Shown here in pieces: positions 31,060 through 42,900 of a stretch of 64,000 nt of DNA (position 1 is its first letter; every line of letters begins with the position of its first letter). Both the position numbers and the translations under genes were made by a program. Below the pieces are notes generated by a model. The model ran no database searches. It had not been told where the DNA came from and saw only the letters and a list, made by a program, of their open reading frames with translations. The stretch comes from Lepisosteus oculatus (taxonomy: Eukaryota; Chordata; Actinopteri; Semionotiformes; Lepisosteidae), in NCBI RefSeq assembly GCF_040954835.1, contig NW_027168352.1, positions 676,635 to 740,634 on the forward strand, given 5' to 3'.

Positions 31060-31227
31060 TCACCTGCACCTCCTCTTCCTCTTCTTGTCCTTCCCGGCAG
31101 CCTGCTCCTCCTCTCCCTCGCTCTTCCTCTCCTGAGCTACGGTCTCCGCCGCCTCCATCGGCTCGTCCTGATCTTCTGTCTCCACTGACACGCAGCTCAG
31201 GGACTTCAAAAAGACGCAACAGCGCTT
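31060..31227 (-). CDS. Candidate terminal exon of unknown gene (copy 2)
   Basis: Second-copy counterpart of 12680-12847 with the same frame, acceptor and stop. One visible change is AQERK in place of ARERK. The gene copy it belongs to lacks its 5' part, because the segment is cut at 34152. Confidence 0.4.
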   Translation of the reverse strand, partial: KRCCVFLKSLSCVSVETEDQDEPMEAAETVAQERKSEGEEEQAAGKDKKRKRRCR

Positions 31228-31264
31228 CTGAAGCAGAGACAGGAGAGTCACGTTAAGAGTCGGA

Positions 31265-31652
31265 CTGGACACTCCAGGACATGAACACTGCACTGAGAGA
31301 GAGGGGTTCATACAAACACACTGACTAGACACTCCAGGACATGAACACTGCACTGAGAGAGAGAGAGGGGTTCATACAGACACACTGACTGGACACTCCA
31401 GTACATGAACACTGCACTGAGAGAGAGAGAGGTTCATACAAACACACTGACTAGACACTCCAGTACATGAACACTGCACTGAGAGAGAGAGGGGTTCATA
31501 CAGACACACTGACTGGACACTCCAGTACATGAACACTGCACTGAGAGAGAGAGGGGTTCACACAGACACCCTGACTGACTGGACACTCCAGTACATGAAC
31601 ACTGCACAGAGAGAGAGAGGTGTTCATACAGACACCCTGACTGGACACTGGA
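31265..31652. repeat. 62-bp minisatellite (B, copy 2)
   Basis: About six units. The order of unit variants differs from 12886-13285, showing turnover since the segmental duplication. Confidence 0.9.
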
Positions 31653-31889
31653 CAGGAGTAAAGAGAGGATCAGAGCATTACCCACCTTCTTTTTCTTCTG
31701 TCTCACAGGAGGTGGTGATTGGACCTCCTCCAGCTGGAGTCCGAGGAGGGAGAGAGAGGGCAGGAGAGGGACAGCACAGGGAGAGAAAGAGAGAGACAGG
31801 TGAGTCAAGTGTCCCAAGAGCACAGAGACTCTGCTGAGATCACACTCGCAGTGAGTGAGCCTGGGTGTAGCCCACTAATACTGACCCTC

Positions 31890-32924
31890 TGGACACCACA
31901 GGACAGAGAGGAGGAGGAGAGAGACACACTGCCTGGACACCACAGGACAGAGAGGAGGAGGAGAGAGACACAGACAGACAGGGCTGAAAGAGAGAGAGAC
32001 AGAGAGGCAGGGACAGACAGACAGCAGGCCGAGAGAGAGACACTGAGATCGAGGGACAGACAGACTGAGAGACAGGGCTGAAAGAGAGAGAGACAGAGAG
32101 GCAGGGACAGACAGCAGGCCGAGAGAGACACTGACCGACAGGGCTGAAAGAGAGAGAGACACTGAGACCCAGGGACAGACAAGACGGCGAAACTCCACCA
32201 CAGACAGGACAGGAGGCAGGGTGGGACCAGCACTGACCTCCTTCCTCTCTCCTGCCAGAGGAACTGTCTCCACCTCCTCTTCCTCCTGCAAGTCAAGAGA
32301 CAGGCTGAGAGAGAGACGGGCTGGCGGGACATCGGCGAACAGAGCTGAAGGCAGAGAGCCGGTGAGACAGGCCCAGCTGGGACAACGCAGGACAGACAGA
32401 GAGACAGACAGGGAGACACACGAAGAGAAACAGGGAGAGAGACCCAGCTGGGACAATGCAGGACAGACAGAGAGCAGGGAGACACACGGAGAGACACAGG
32501 GAGACAGGCCCAGCTGGGACAACGCAGGACAGACAGAGAGCAGGGAGACACAGAGAGACACAGGGAGAGAGACCCAGCTGGGACAACGCAGGACAGACAG
32601 AGAGCAGGGAGACACACGGAGAGACACAGGGAGACAGGCCCAGCTGGGACAAAGCAGGACAGACAGAGAGCAGGGAGACATGGAAAGAGAGAGGGAGAGA
32701 GACAGGGAGAGAGGGACAGACACAGAGACTCAGACAGAAGGACAGAAAGACAGAAAGAGAGAAGTGCAGATGGACAGATGACAGAGACAGAGAAAAGGAC
32801 ATATGGACTGATGGACAGAAAGACAGAAAAAGACAGAAAGACAGATGGACAGATGGACTGAAGGATAGACGGACAGAAGGACAGATGGGCGGACAGACAG
32901 ATGGACGGACAGACGGACAGACTC
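31890..32924. repeat. GACAGA-rich low-complexity intron region (copy 2)
   Basis: Counterpart of 13535-14494, with one additional CCCAGCTGGGACAA unit and other small length changes. Confidence 0.85.
32238..32285 (-). CDS. Candidate 48-bp acidic exon of unknown gene (copy 2)
   Basis: Identical second-copy counterpart of 13878-13925, with the same splice sites and frame. Confidence 0.4.
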
Positions 32925-32936
32925 TGCCCCACTTGC

Positions 32937-33332
32937 CTCGTCAGACATCTCAGCCTCTCTCCTTGCCCTCCGCACCGGGGAGCCCCAGGCGGGGCCTGGC
33001 GGGGCCGGGCAGGCGATGGGGGGCAGGACGGGTGGGGGCAGGGGCAGGGGCACCGCCCCGGGCAGCAGGGGGGGCTCGAGGGGCATGGCGGGGAGGAAGG
33101 GGGGGCGGCGGGGCGGGGCGGGCAGGGGCCTGAGGGGGCCGGAGGGGGGGGGTGGGGGCGGGGGCGGGGAGCGGAGGGGGCTCTCGGGTGAGGAGGGGGG
33201 GGACACCGAGCGGAACGAGCCGGGCGAGCCCGAGCGGGACGAGCCGGGCGACTCCGGGAGCTCCAGCTGCAGCTCGGCCGCCCTCTCCAGCTTCTGGACG
33301 AGCTCGGGGAAGCACGAAGACACCACGGGATT
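32937..33332 (-). CDS. Candidate 396-bp proline-rich exon of unknown gene (copy 2)
   Basis: Counterpart of 14505-14894. It is 6 bp longer because the proline run has eight rather than six residues, so the frame is preserved. Other differences include ELPESPG versus ELPGSPG and PIAC versus PIAR. The same acceptor and GC donor are kept. Confidence 0.45.
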
Positions 33333-33394
33333 CTGTCCAGCGGGGAAAGGGGGAGACACAACGCAGGGGGGATGAGGAGCAGAGACTACGCCTG

Positions 33395-33732
33395 GACAGG
33401 TGAGTGTGTACAGTGTGTCCAGTAAGAGTCTGGACAGGTGAGTCTCTACAGTGTGTCCAGTGAGAGTGTGGACAGGTGAGTGTGTACAGTGTGTCCAGTG
33501 AGAGTGTGGACATGTGAGAGTGGACAGTGTGTCCAGTGAGTGTGGACAGGTGAGTGTGGACAGTGTGTCCAGTGAGAGTGTGGACAGGTGAGAGTGCACA
33601 GTGTGTCCAGTGAGTGTGGACAGTGTGTCCAGTGAGAGTCTGGACAGGTGAGTGTGTCCAGTGTGTCCAGTAAGAGTCTGGACAGGCGAGTGTGTCCAGT
33701 GTGTCCAGTAAGAGTGTGGACAGGTGTGTCCA
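33395..33732. repeat. 38-bp minisatellite with splice-donor-like core (copy 2)
   Basis: Counterpart of 14955-15290, nearly identical. Confidence 0.9.
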
Positions 33733-33808
33733 ACAGTAAGAAGCTGTCTTACCCTGTAACCCAGCTCAGGGGTGTTAGGGGGTGCTCTGTCTCCTCCCCA
33801 GATCTCAC

Positions 33809-33845
33809 CTTCAGCTCTGGTGAAATGCCGGACCACTAGGAGACG
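33809..33845 (-). CDS. Possible 37-bp exon (copy 2)
   Basis: Identical counterpart of 15367-15403, only about 300 bp from the point where copy 2 is cut by telomeric repeats. The same phase problem applies. Confidence 0.25.
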
Positions 33846-33932
33846 CTGGAAACGAGGACACAAGACAGAGGTCAGGTCCACAGAGCTCACTCAATCACTA
33901 CAGCAAGCAGAGACCTCTTGGCCATCAGGACT

Positions 33933-34152
33933 GTGGGGGTCAGAGTGGGGAGCTGTAGGGTATCGGGAGTTTAGGGGTCAGTGTGGGGAGCTGTAGGGTA
34001 TCGGGAGTTTAGGGGTCAGTGTGTGGGGAGCTGTAGGGTATCGGGAGTTTAGGGGTCAGTGTGGGGAGATGTAGGGTATCAGGAGTTTAGGGGTAAGTGT
34101 GGGGAGCTGTAGGGTATCGGGAGTTTAGGGGTCAGTGTGGGGAGCTGTAGGG
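33933..34152. repeat. 38-bp G-rich minisatellite, cut by telomeric repeats (copy 2)
   Basis: Same units as 15491-15714. The last unit stops after AGCTGTAGGG and is continued directly by TTAGGG repeats, where copy 1 has AGCTGTAGGGTAGATG. Confidence 0.9.
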
Positions 34153-34198
34153 TTAGGGTTAGGGTTAGGGTTAGGGTTAGGGTTAGGGTTAGGGTTAG
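34148..34198 (+). repeat. Telomeric repeat tract (TTAGGG)7
   Basis: TAGGG, then seven perfect TTAGGG units (34153-34194), then TTAG. The G-rich strand runs left to right, as at the right-hand end of a chromosome. The tract starts inside the 38-bp minisatellite and ends inside a satellite monomer (TTAG meets CAGTTGTCTG), with no other sequence between. It is internal, because about 30 kb of satellite follow. Confidence 0.95.
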
Positions 34199-37100
34199 TT
34201 GTCTGAAAAAACGCGTTTATTTCGGGCTGAAAAACACGTTTTGAAAAGTGTGATGTTACTGCCCCATAACTTACATGGGGTTGACCAAACTTGCAGAAAC
34301 ATGTTTATTTCTGCTGAAAAACACGTTTTGACCCTTTCTGCACACTGGGGTTAAGGGCTGAGTGTGTTGGCACTTCTGAGCCTTGCTGTTACAAGTATAT
34401 TCAGCTGTCTGAAAAAACGTGTTTATTTCGGGCTGAAAAACACGTTTTGAAAAGTGTGATGTTACTGCCTCATAACTTACATGGGGTTGTCCAAACTTGC
34501 AGAAACATGTTTATTTCTGCTGAAAAACACGTTTTGACCCTTTCTGCACACTGGGGTTAAGGGCTGAGTGTGTTGGCACTTCTGAGCCTTGCTGTTACAA
34601 GTATATTCAGCTGTCTGAAAAAACGTGTTTATTTCGGGCTGAAAAACACGTTTTGAAAAGTGTGATGTTACTGCCCCATAACTTACATGGGGTTGACCAA
34701 ACTTGCAGAAACATGTTTATTTCTGCTGAAAAACACGTTTTGACACTTTCTGTACACTGGGGTTAAGGGCTGAGTGTGTGGGCTCTTCTGAGCCTTGCTG
34801 TTACAAGGAGATTCATTTGCCTGAAAAAACGCGTTTATTTCGGGCTGAAAAACACGTTTTGAAAAGTGTGATGTTACTGCCCCATAACTTACATGGGGTT
34901 GACCAAACTTGCAGAAACATGTTTATTTCTGCTGAAAAACACGTTTTGACACTTTCTGTACACTGGGGTTAAGGGCTGAGTGTGTGGGCTCTTCTGAGCC
35001 TTGCTGTTACAAGGAGATTCAGTTGCCTGAAAAAACGCGTTTATTTCGGGCTGAAAAACACGTTTTGAAAAGTGTGATGTTACTGCCCCATAACTTACAT
35101 GGGGTTGACCAAACTTGCAGAAACATGTTTATTTCTGCTGAAAAACACGTTTTGACCCTTTCTGCACACTGGGGTTAAGGGCTGAGTGTGTTGGCTCTTC
35201 TGAGCCTTGCTGTTACAAGTAGATTCAGCTGTCTGAAAAAACGTGTTTATTTCGGGCTGAAAAACACGTTTTGAAAAGTGTGATGTTACTGCCCCATAAC
35301 TTACATGGGGTTGACCAAACTTGCAGAAACATGTTTATTTCTGCTGAAAAACACGTTTTGACACTTTCTGTACACTGGGGTTAAGGGCTGAGTGCGTGGG
35401 CTCTTCTGAGCCTTGCTGTTACAAGGAGATTCAGTTGTCTGAAAAAACGCGTTTATTTCGGGCTGAAAAACACGTTTTGAAAAGTGTGATGTTACTGCCC
35501 CATAACTTACATGGGGTTGACCAAACTTGCAGAAACATGTTTATTTCTGCTGAAAAACACGTTTTGACCCTTTCTGCACACTGGGGTTAAGGGCTGAGTG
35601 TGTTGGCACTTCTGAGCCTTGCTGTTACAAGTATATTCAGCTGTCTGAAAAAACGTGTTTATTTCGGGCTGAAAAACACGTTTTGAAAAGTGTGATGTTA
35701 CTGCCTCATAACTTACATGGGGTTGACCAAACTTGCAGAAACATGTTTATTTCTGCTGAAAAACACGTTTTGACCCTTTCTGCACACTGGGGTTAAGGGC
35801 TGAGTGTGTTGGCACTTCTGAGCCTTGCTGTTACAAGTATATTCAGCTGTCTGAAAAAACGTGTTTATTTCGGGCTGAAAAACACGTTTTGAAAAGTGTG
35901 ATGTTACTGCCCCATAACTTACATGGGGTTGACCAAACTTGCAGAAACATGTTTATTTCTGCTGAAAAACACGTTTTGACACTTTCTGTACACTGGGGTT
36001 AAGGGCTGAGTGTGTGGGCTCTTCTGAGCCTTGCTGTTACAAGGAGATTCATTTGCCTGAAAAAACGCGTTTATTTCGGGCTGAAAAACACGTTTTGAAA
36101 AGTGTGATGTTACTGCCCCATAACTTACATGGGGTTGACCAAACTTACAGAAACATGTTTATTTCTGCTGAAAAACACGTTTTGACCCTTTCTGCACACT
36201 GGGGTTAAGGGCTGAGTGTGTTGGCTCTTCTGAGCCTTGCTGTTACAAGTAGATTCAGCTATCTGAAAAAACGTATTTCGGGCTGAAAAACACGTTTTGA
36301 AAAGTGTGATGTTACTGCCCCATAACTTACATGGGGTTGACCAAACTTGCAGAAACATGTTTATTTCAGCTGAAAAACACGTTTTGACACATTCTGTACA
36401 CTGGGGTTAAGGGCTGAGTGTGTGGGCTCTTCTGAGCCTTGCTGTTACAAGGAGATTCAGTTGTCTGAAAAAACGCGTTTATTTCGGGCTGAAAAACACG
36501 TTTTGAAAAGTGTGATGTTACTGCCCCATAACTTACATGGGGTTGACCAAACTTGCAGAAACATGTTTATTTCTGCTGAAAAACACGTTTTGACCCTTTC
36601 TGCACACTGGGGTTAAGGGCTGAGTGTGTTGGCACTTCTGAGCCTTGCTGTTACAAGTAGATTCAGCTGTCTGAAAAAACGTGTTTATTTCGGGCTGAAA
36701 AACACGTTTTGAAAAGTGTGATGTTACTGCCCCATAACTTACATGGGGTTGACCAAACTTGCAGAAACATGTTTATTTCTGCTGAAAAACACGTTTTGAC
36801 AATTTCTGCACACTGGGGTTAAGGGCTGAGTGTGTGGGCTCTTTTGAGCCTTGCTGTTACAAGGAGATTCAGTTGCCTGAAAAAACGCGTTTATTTCGGG
36901 CTGAAAAACACGTTTTGAAAAGTGTGATGTTACTGCCCCATAACTTACATGGGGTTGACCAAACTTGCAGAAACATGTTTATTTCTGCTGAAAAACACGT
37001 TTTGACACTTTCTGCACACTGGGGTTAAGGGTTGAGTGTGTGGGCACTTCTGAGCCTTGCTGTTACAAGTAGATTCAGTTGCCTGAAAAAACGCGTTTAT

Positions 37101-39959
37101 TTCTGGCTGAAAAACACGTTTTGAAAAGTGTGATGTTATTGCCCCATAACTTACATGGGGTTGACCAAACTTGCAGAAACATGTTTATTTCTGCTGAAAA
37201 ACACGTTTTGACCCTTTCTGCACACTGGGGTTAAGGGCTGAGTGTGTTGGCACTTCTGAGCCTTGCTGTTACAAGTAGATTCAGCTGTCTGAAAAAACGT
37301 GTTTATTTCGGGCTGAAAAACACGTTTTGAAAAGTGTGATGTTACTGCCCCATAACTTACATGGGGTTGACCAAACTTGCAGAAACATGTTTATTTCTGC
37401 TGAAAAACACGTTTTGACCCTTTCTGCACACTGGGGTTAAGGGTTGAGTGTGTGGGCACTTCTGAGCCTTGCTGTTACAAGTAGATTCAGTTGTCTGAAA
37501 AAACGCGTTTATTTCGGGCTGAAAAACACGTTTTGAAAAGTATGATGTTACTGCCCCATAACTTACATGGGGTTGACCAAACTTACAGAAACATGTTTAT
37601 TTCTGCTGAAAAACATGTTTTGACCCTTTCAGCACACTGGGGTTAAGGGCTGAGTGTGTTGGCTCTTCTGAGCCTTGCTGTTACAAGTAGATTCAGCTGT
37701 CTGAAAAAACGTGTTTATTTCGGGCTGAAAAACACGTTTTGAAAAGTGTGATGTTACTGCCCCATAACTTACATGGGGTTGACCAAACTTGCAGAAACAT
37801 GTTTATTTCTGCTGAAAAACACGTTTTGACAATTTCTGCACACTGGGGTTAAGGGCTGAGTGTGTGGGCTCTTTTGAGCCTTGCTGTTACAAGGAGATTC
37901 AGTTGCCTGAAAAAACGCGTTTATTTCGGGCTGAAAAACACGTTTTGAAAAGTGTGATGTTACTGCCCCATAACTTACATGGGGTTGACCAAACTTGCAG
38001 AAACATGTTTATTTCTGCTGAAAAACACGTTTTGACCCTTTCTGCACACTGGGGTTAAGGGCTGAGTGTGTTGGCTCTTCTGAGCCTTGCTGTTACAAGT
38101 AGATTCAGCTGTCTGAAAAAACGTGTTTATTTCGGGCTGAAAAACACTTTTTGAAAAGTGTGATGTTACTGCCCCATAACTTACATGGGGTTGACAAAAC
38201 TTGCAGAAACATGTTTATTTCTGCAGAAAAACACGTTTTGACCCTTTCTGCACACTGGGGTTAAGGGTTGAGTGTGTGGGCACTTCTGAGCATTGCTGTT
38301 ACAAGTAGATTCAGTTGTCTGAAAAAACGCGTTTATTTCGGGCTGAAAAACACGTTTTGAAAACTGTGATGTTACTGCCCCATAACTTACATGGTGTTGA
38401 CCAAACTTGCAGAAACATGTTTATTTCTGCTGAAAAACACGTTTTGACCCTTTCTGCACACTGGGGTTAAGGGCTGAGTGTGTTGGCACTTCTGAGCCTT
38501 GCTGTTACAAGTAGATTCAGCTGTCTGAAAAAACGTATTTCGGGCTGAAAAACACGTTTTGAAAAGTGTGATGTTACTGCCCCATAACTTACATGGGGTT
38601 GACCAAACTTGCAGAAACATGTTTATTTCAGCTGAAAAACACGTTTTGACACATTCTGTACACTGGGGTTAAGGGCTGAGTGTGTGGGCTCTTCTGAGCC
38701 TTGCTGTTACAAGGAGATTCAGTTGTCTGAAAAAACGCGTTTATTTCGGGCTGAAAAACACGTTTTGAAAAGTGTGATGTTACTGCCCCATAACTTACAT
38801 GGGGTTGACCAAACTTGCAGAAACATGTTTATTTCTGCTGAAAAACACGTTTTGACCCTTTCTGCACACTGGGGTTAAGGGCTGAGTGTGTTGGCACTTC
38901 TGAGCCTTGCTGTTACAAGTAGATTCAGCTGTCTGAAAAAACGTGTTTATTTCGGGCTGAAAAACACGTTTTGAAAAGTGTGATGTTACTGCCCCATAAC
39001 TTACATGGGGTTGACCAAACTTGCAGAAACATGTTTATTTCTGCTGAAAAACACGTTTTGACAATTTCTGCACACTGGGGTTAAGGGCTGAGTGTGTGGG
39101 CTCTTTTGAGCCTTGCTGTTACAAGGAGATTCAGTTGCCTGAAAAAACGCGTTTATTTCGGGCTGAAAAACACGTTTTGAAAAGTGTGATGTTACTGCCC
39201 CATAACTTACATGGGGTTGACCAAACTTGCAGAAACATGTTTATTTCTGCTGAAAAACACGTTTTGACACTTTCTGTACACTGGGGTTAAGGGTTGAGTG
39301 TGTGGGCACTTCTGAGCCTTGCTGTTACAAGTAGATTCAGTTGCCTGAAAAAACGCGTTTATTTCTGGCTGAAAAACACGTTTTGAAAAGTGTGATGTTA
39401 TTGCCCCATAACTTACATGGGGTTGACCAAACTTGCAGAAACATGTTTATTTCTGCTGAAAAACACGTTTTGACCCTTTCTGCACACTGGGGTTAAGGGC
39501 TGAGTGTGTTGGCACTTCTGAGCCTTGCTGTTACAAGTAGATTCAGCTGTCTGAAAAAACGTGTTTATTTCGGGCTGAAAAACACGTTTTGAAAAGTGTG
39601 ATGTTACTGCCCCATAACTTACATGGGGTTGACCAAACTTGCAGAAACATGTTTATTTCTGCTGAAAAACACGTTTTGACCCTTTCTGCACACTGGGGTT
39701 AAGGGCTGAGTGTGTTGGCACTTCTGAGCCTTGCTGTTACAAGTAGATTCAGCTGTCTGAAAAAACGTGTTTATTTCGGGCTGAAAAACACGTTTTGAAA
39801 AGTGTGATGTTACTGCCCCATAACTTACATGGGGTTGACCAAACTTGCAGAAACATGTTTATTTCAGCTGAAAAACACGTTTTGACACTTTCTGTACACT
39901 GGGGTTAAGGGCTGATTGTGTGGGCTCTTCTGAGCCTTGCTGTTACAAGTAGATTCAGT

Positions 39960-42900
39960 TGTCTGAAAAAACGCGTTTATTTCGGGCTGAAAAACACGTT
40001 TTGAAAAGTATGATGTTACTGCCCCATAACTTACATGGGGTTGACCAAACTTACAGAAACATGTTTATTTCTGCTGAAAAACATGTTTTGACCCTTTCAG
40101 CACACTGGGGTTAAGGGCTGAGTGTGTTGGCTCTTCTGAGCCTTGCTGTTACAAGTATATTCAGCTGTCTGAAAAAACGTGTTTATTTCGGGCTGAAAAA
40201 CACGTTTTGAAAAGTGTGATGTTACTGCCCCATAACTTACATGGGGTTGACCAAACTTGCAGAAACATGTTTATTTCTGCTGAAAAACACGTTTTGACCC
40301 TTTCTGCACACTGGGGTTAAGGGCTGAGTGTGTTGGCACTTCTGAGCCTTGCTGTTACAAGTATATTCAGCTGTCTGAAAAAACGTGTTTATTTCGGGCT
40401 GAAAAACACGTTTTGAAAAGTGTGATGTTACTGCCCCATAACTTACATGGGGTTGACCAAACTTGCAGAAACATGTTTATTTCTGCTGAAAAACACGTTT
40501 TGACACTTTCTGTACACTGGGGTTAAGGGCTGAGTGTGTGGGCTCTTCTGAGCCTTGCTGTTACAAGGAGATTCATTTGCCTGAAAAAACGCGTTTATTT
40601 CGGGCTGAAAAACACGTTTTGAAAAGTGTGATGTTACTGCCCCATAACTTACATGGGGTTGACCAAACTTACAGAAACATGTTTATTTCTGCTGAAAAAC
40701 ACGTTTTGACCCTTTCTGCACACTGGGGTTAAGGGCTGAGTGTGTTGGCTCTTCTGAGCCTTGCTGTTACAAGTAGATTCAGCTGTCTGAAAAAACGTAT
40801 TTCGGGCTGAAAAACACGTTTTGAAAAGTGTGATGTTACTGCCCCATAACTTACATGGGGTTGACCAAACTTGCAGAAACATGTTTATTTCAGCTGAAAA
40901 AACACGTTTTGACACTTTCTGTACACTGGGGTTAAGGGCTGAGTGTGTGGGCTCTTCTGAGCCTTGCTGTTACAAGGAGATTCAGTTGTCTGAAAAAACG
41001 CGTTTATTTCGGGCTGAAAAACACGTTTTGAAAAGTGTGATGTTACTGCCCCATAACTTACATGGGGTTGACCAAACTTGCAGAAACATGTTTATTTCTG
41101 CTGAAAAACACGTTTTGACCCTTTCTGCACACTGGGGTTAAGGGCTGAGTGTGTTGGCACTTCTGAGCCTTGCTGTTACAAGTAGATTCAGCTGTCTGAA
41201 AAAACGTGTTTATTTCGGGCTGAAAAACACGTTTTGAAAAGTGTGATGTTACTGCCCCATAACTTACATGGGGTTGACCAAACTTGCAGAAACATGTTTA
41301 TTTCAGCTGAAAAACACGTTTTGACACTTTCTGTACACTGGGGTTAAGGGCTGATTGTGTGGGCTCTTCTGAGCCTTGCTGTTACAAGGAGATTCAGTTG
41401 TCTGAAAAAACGCGTTTATTTCGGGCTGAAAAACACGTTTTGAAAAGTGTGATGTTACTGCCCCATAACTTACATGGGGTTGACCAAACTTGCAGAAACA
41501 TGTTTATTTCTGCTGAAAAACACGTTTTGACCCTTTCTGCACACTGGGGTTAAGGGCTGAGTGTGTTGGCACTTCTGAGCCTTGCTGTTACAAGTAGATT
41601 CAGCTGTCTGAAAAAACGTGTTTATTTCGGGCTGAAAAACACGTTTTGAAAAGTGTGATGTTACTGCCCCATAACTTACATGGGGTTGACCAAACTTGCA
41701 GAAACATGTTTATTTCTGCTGAAAAACACGTTTTGACACTTTCTGTACACTGGGGTTAAGGGCTGAGTGTGTGGGCTCTTCTGAGCCTTGCTGTTACAAG
41801 GAGATTCAGTTGTCTGAAAAAACGCTTTTATTTCGGGCTGAAAAACACGTTTTGAAAAGTGTGATGTTACTGCCCCATAACTTACATGGGGTTGACCAAA
41901 CTTGCAGAAACATGTTTATTTCTGCTGAAAAACACGTTTTGACACTTTCTGTACACTGGGGTTAAGGGCTGAGTGCGTGGGCTCTTCTGAGCCTTGCTGT
42001 TACGAGGAGATTCAGTTGTCTGAAAAAACGCGTTTATTTCGGGCTGAAAAACACGTTTTGAAAAGTGTGATGTTACTGCCCCATAACTTACATGGGGTTG
42101 ACCAAACTTGCAGAAACATGTTTATTTCTGCTGAAAAACACGTTTTGACCCTTTCTGCACACTGGGGTTAAGGGCTGAGTGTGTTGGCACTTCTGAGCCT
42201 TGCTGTTACAAGTATATTCAGCTGTCTGAAAAAACGTGTTTATTTCGGGCTGAAAAACACGTTTTGAAAAGTGTGATGTTACTGCCTCATAACTTACATG
42301 GGGTTGACCAAACTTGCAGAAACATGTTTATTTCTGCTGAAAAACACGTTTTGACCCTTTCTGCACACTGGGGTTAAGGGCTGAGTGTGTTGGCACTTCT
42401 GAGCCTTGCTGTTACAAGGAGATTCAGTTGTCTGAAAAAACGCTTTTATTTCGGGCTGAAAAACACGTTTTGAAAAGTGTGATGTTACTGCCCCATAACT
42501 TACATGGGGTTGACCAAACTTGCAGAAACATGTTTATTTCTGCTGAAAAACACGTTTTGACACTTTCTGTACACTGGGGTTAAGGGCTGAGTGCGTGGGC
42601 TCTTCTGAGCCTTGCTGTTACAAGGAGATTCAGTTGTCTGAAAAAACGCGTTTATTTCGGGCTGAAAAACACGTTTTGAAAAGTGTGATGTTACTGCCCC
42701 ATAACTTACATGGGGTTGACCAAACTTGCAGAAACATGTTTATTTCTGCTGAAAAACACGTTTTGACCCTTTCTGCACACTGGGGTTAAGGGCTGAGTGT
42801 GTTGGCACTTCTGAGCCTTGCTGTTACAAGTATATTCAGCTGTCTGAAAAAACGTGTTTATTTCGGGCTGAAAAACACGTTTTGAAAAGTGTGATGTTAC

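Larger units (their letters stand above)
29197..31858. repeat. Block B, copy 2
   Basis: Second-copy counterpart of 10807-13489. A stretch present in copy 1 near 11022-11036 is partly missing, and the 62-bp array is rearranged, but the candidate terminal exon and the polyadenylation signal are kept. Confidence 0.85.
18070..34152. repeat. Segmental tandem duplication, copy 2 (truncated)
   Basis: This is a direct repeat of 1-15714. It differs by small changes: one fewer 62-bp minisatellite unit near 20340, an extra 350-bp unit near 27924-28273, and single-base differences elsewhere. It ends at about 34152 inside the 38-bp G-rich minisatellite, where TTAGGG repeats take over. The 2.35 kb that follows the matching point in copy 1, including a candidate exon and the promoter-like segment, is missing here. 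Confidence 0.95.

Noticed and set aside
31805-33361. Open frame of more than 500 codons on the minus strand, rich in Cys, Leu and Ser (a similar one at 13506-15071)
   Set aside because: Most of it is the complement of GACAGA low-complexity DNA. Only the short parts bounded by splice signals (proline-rich and acidic exons) were kept as candidates.
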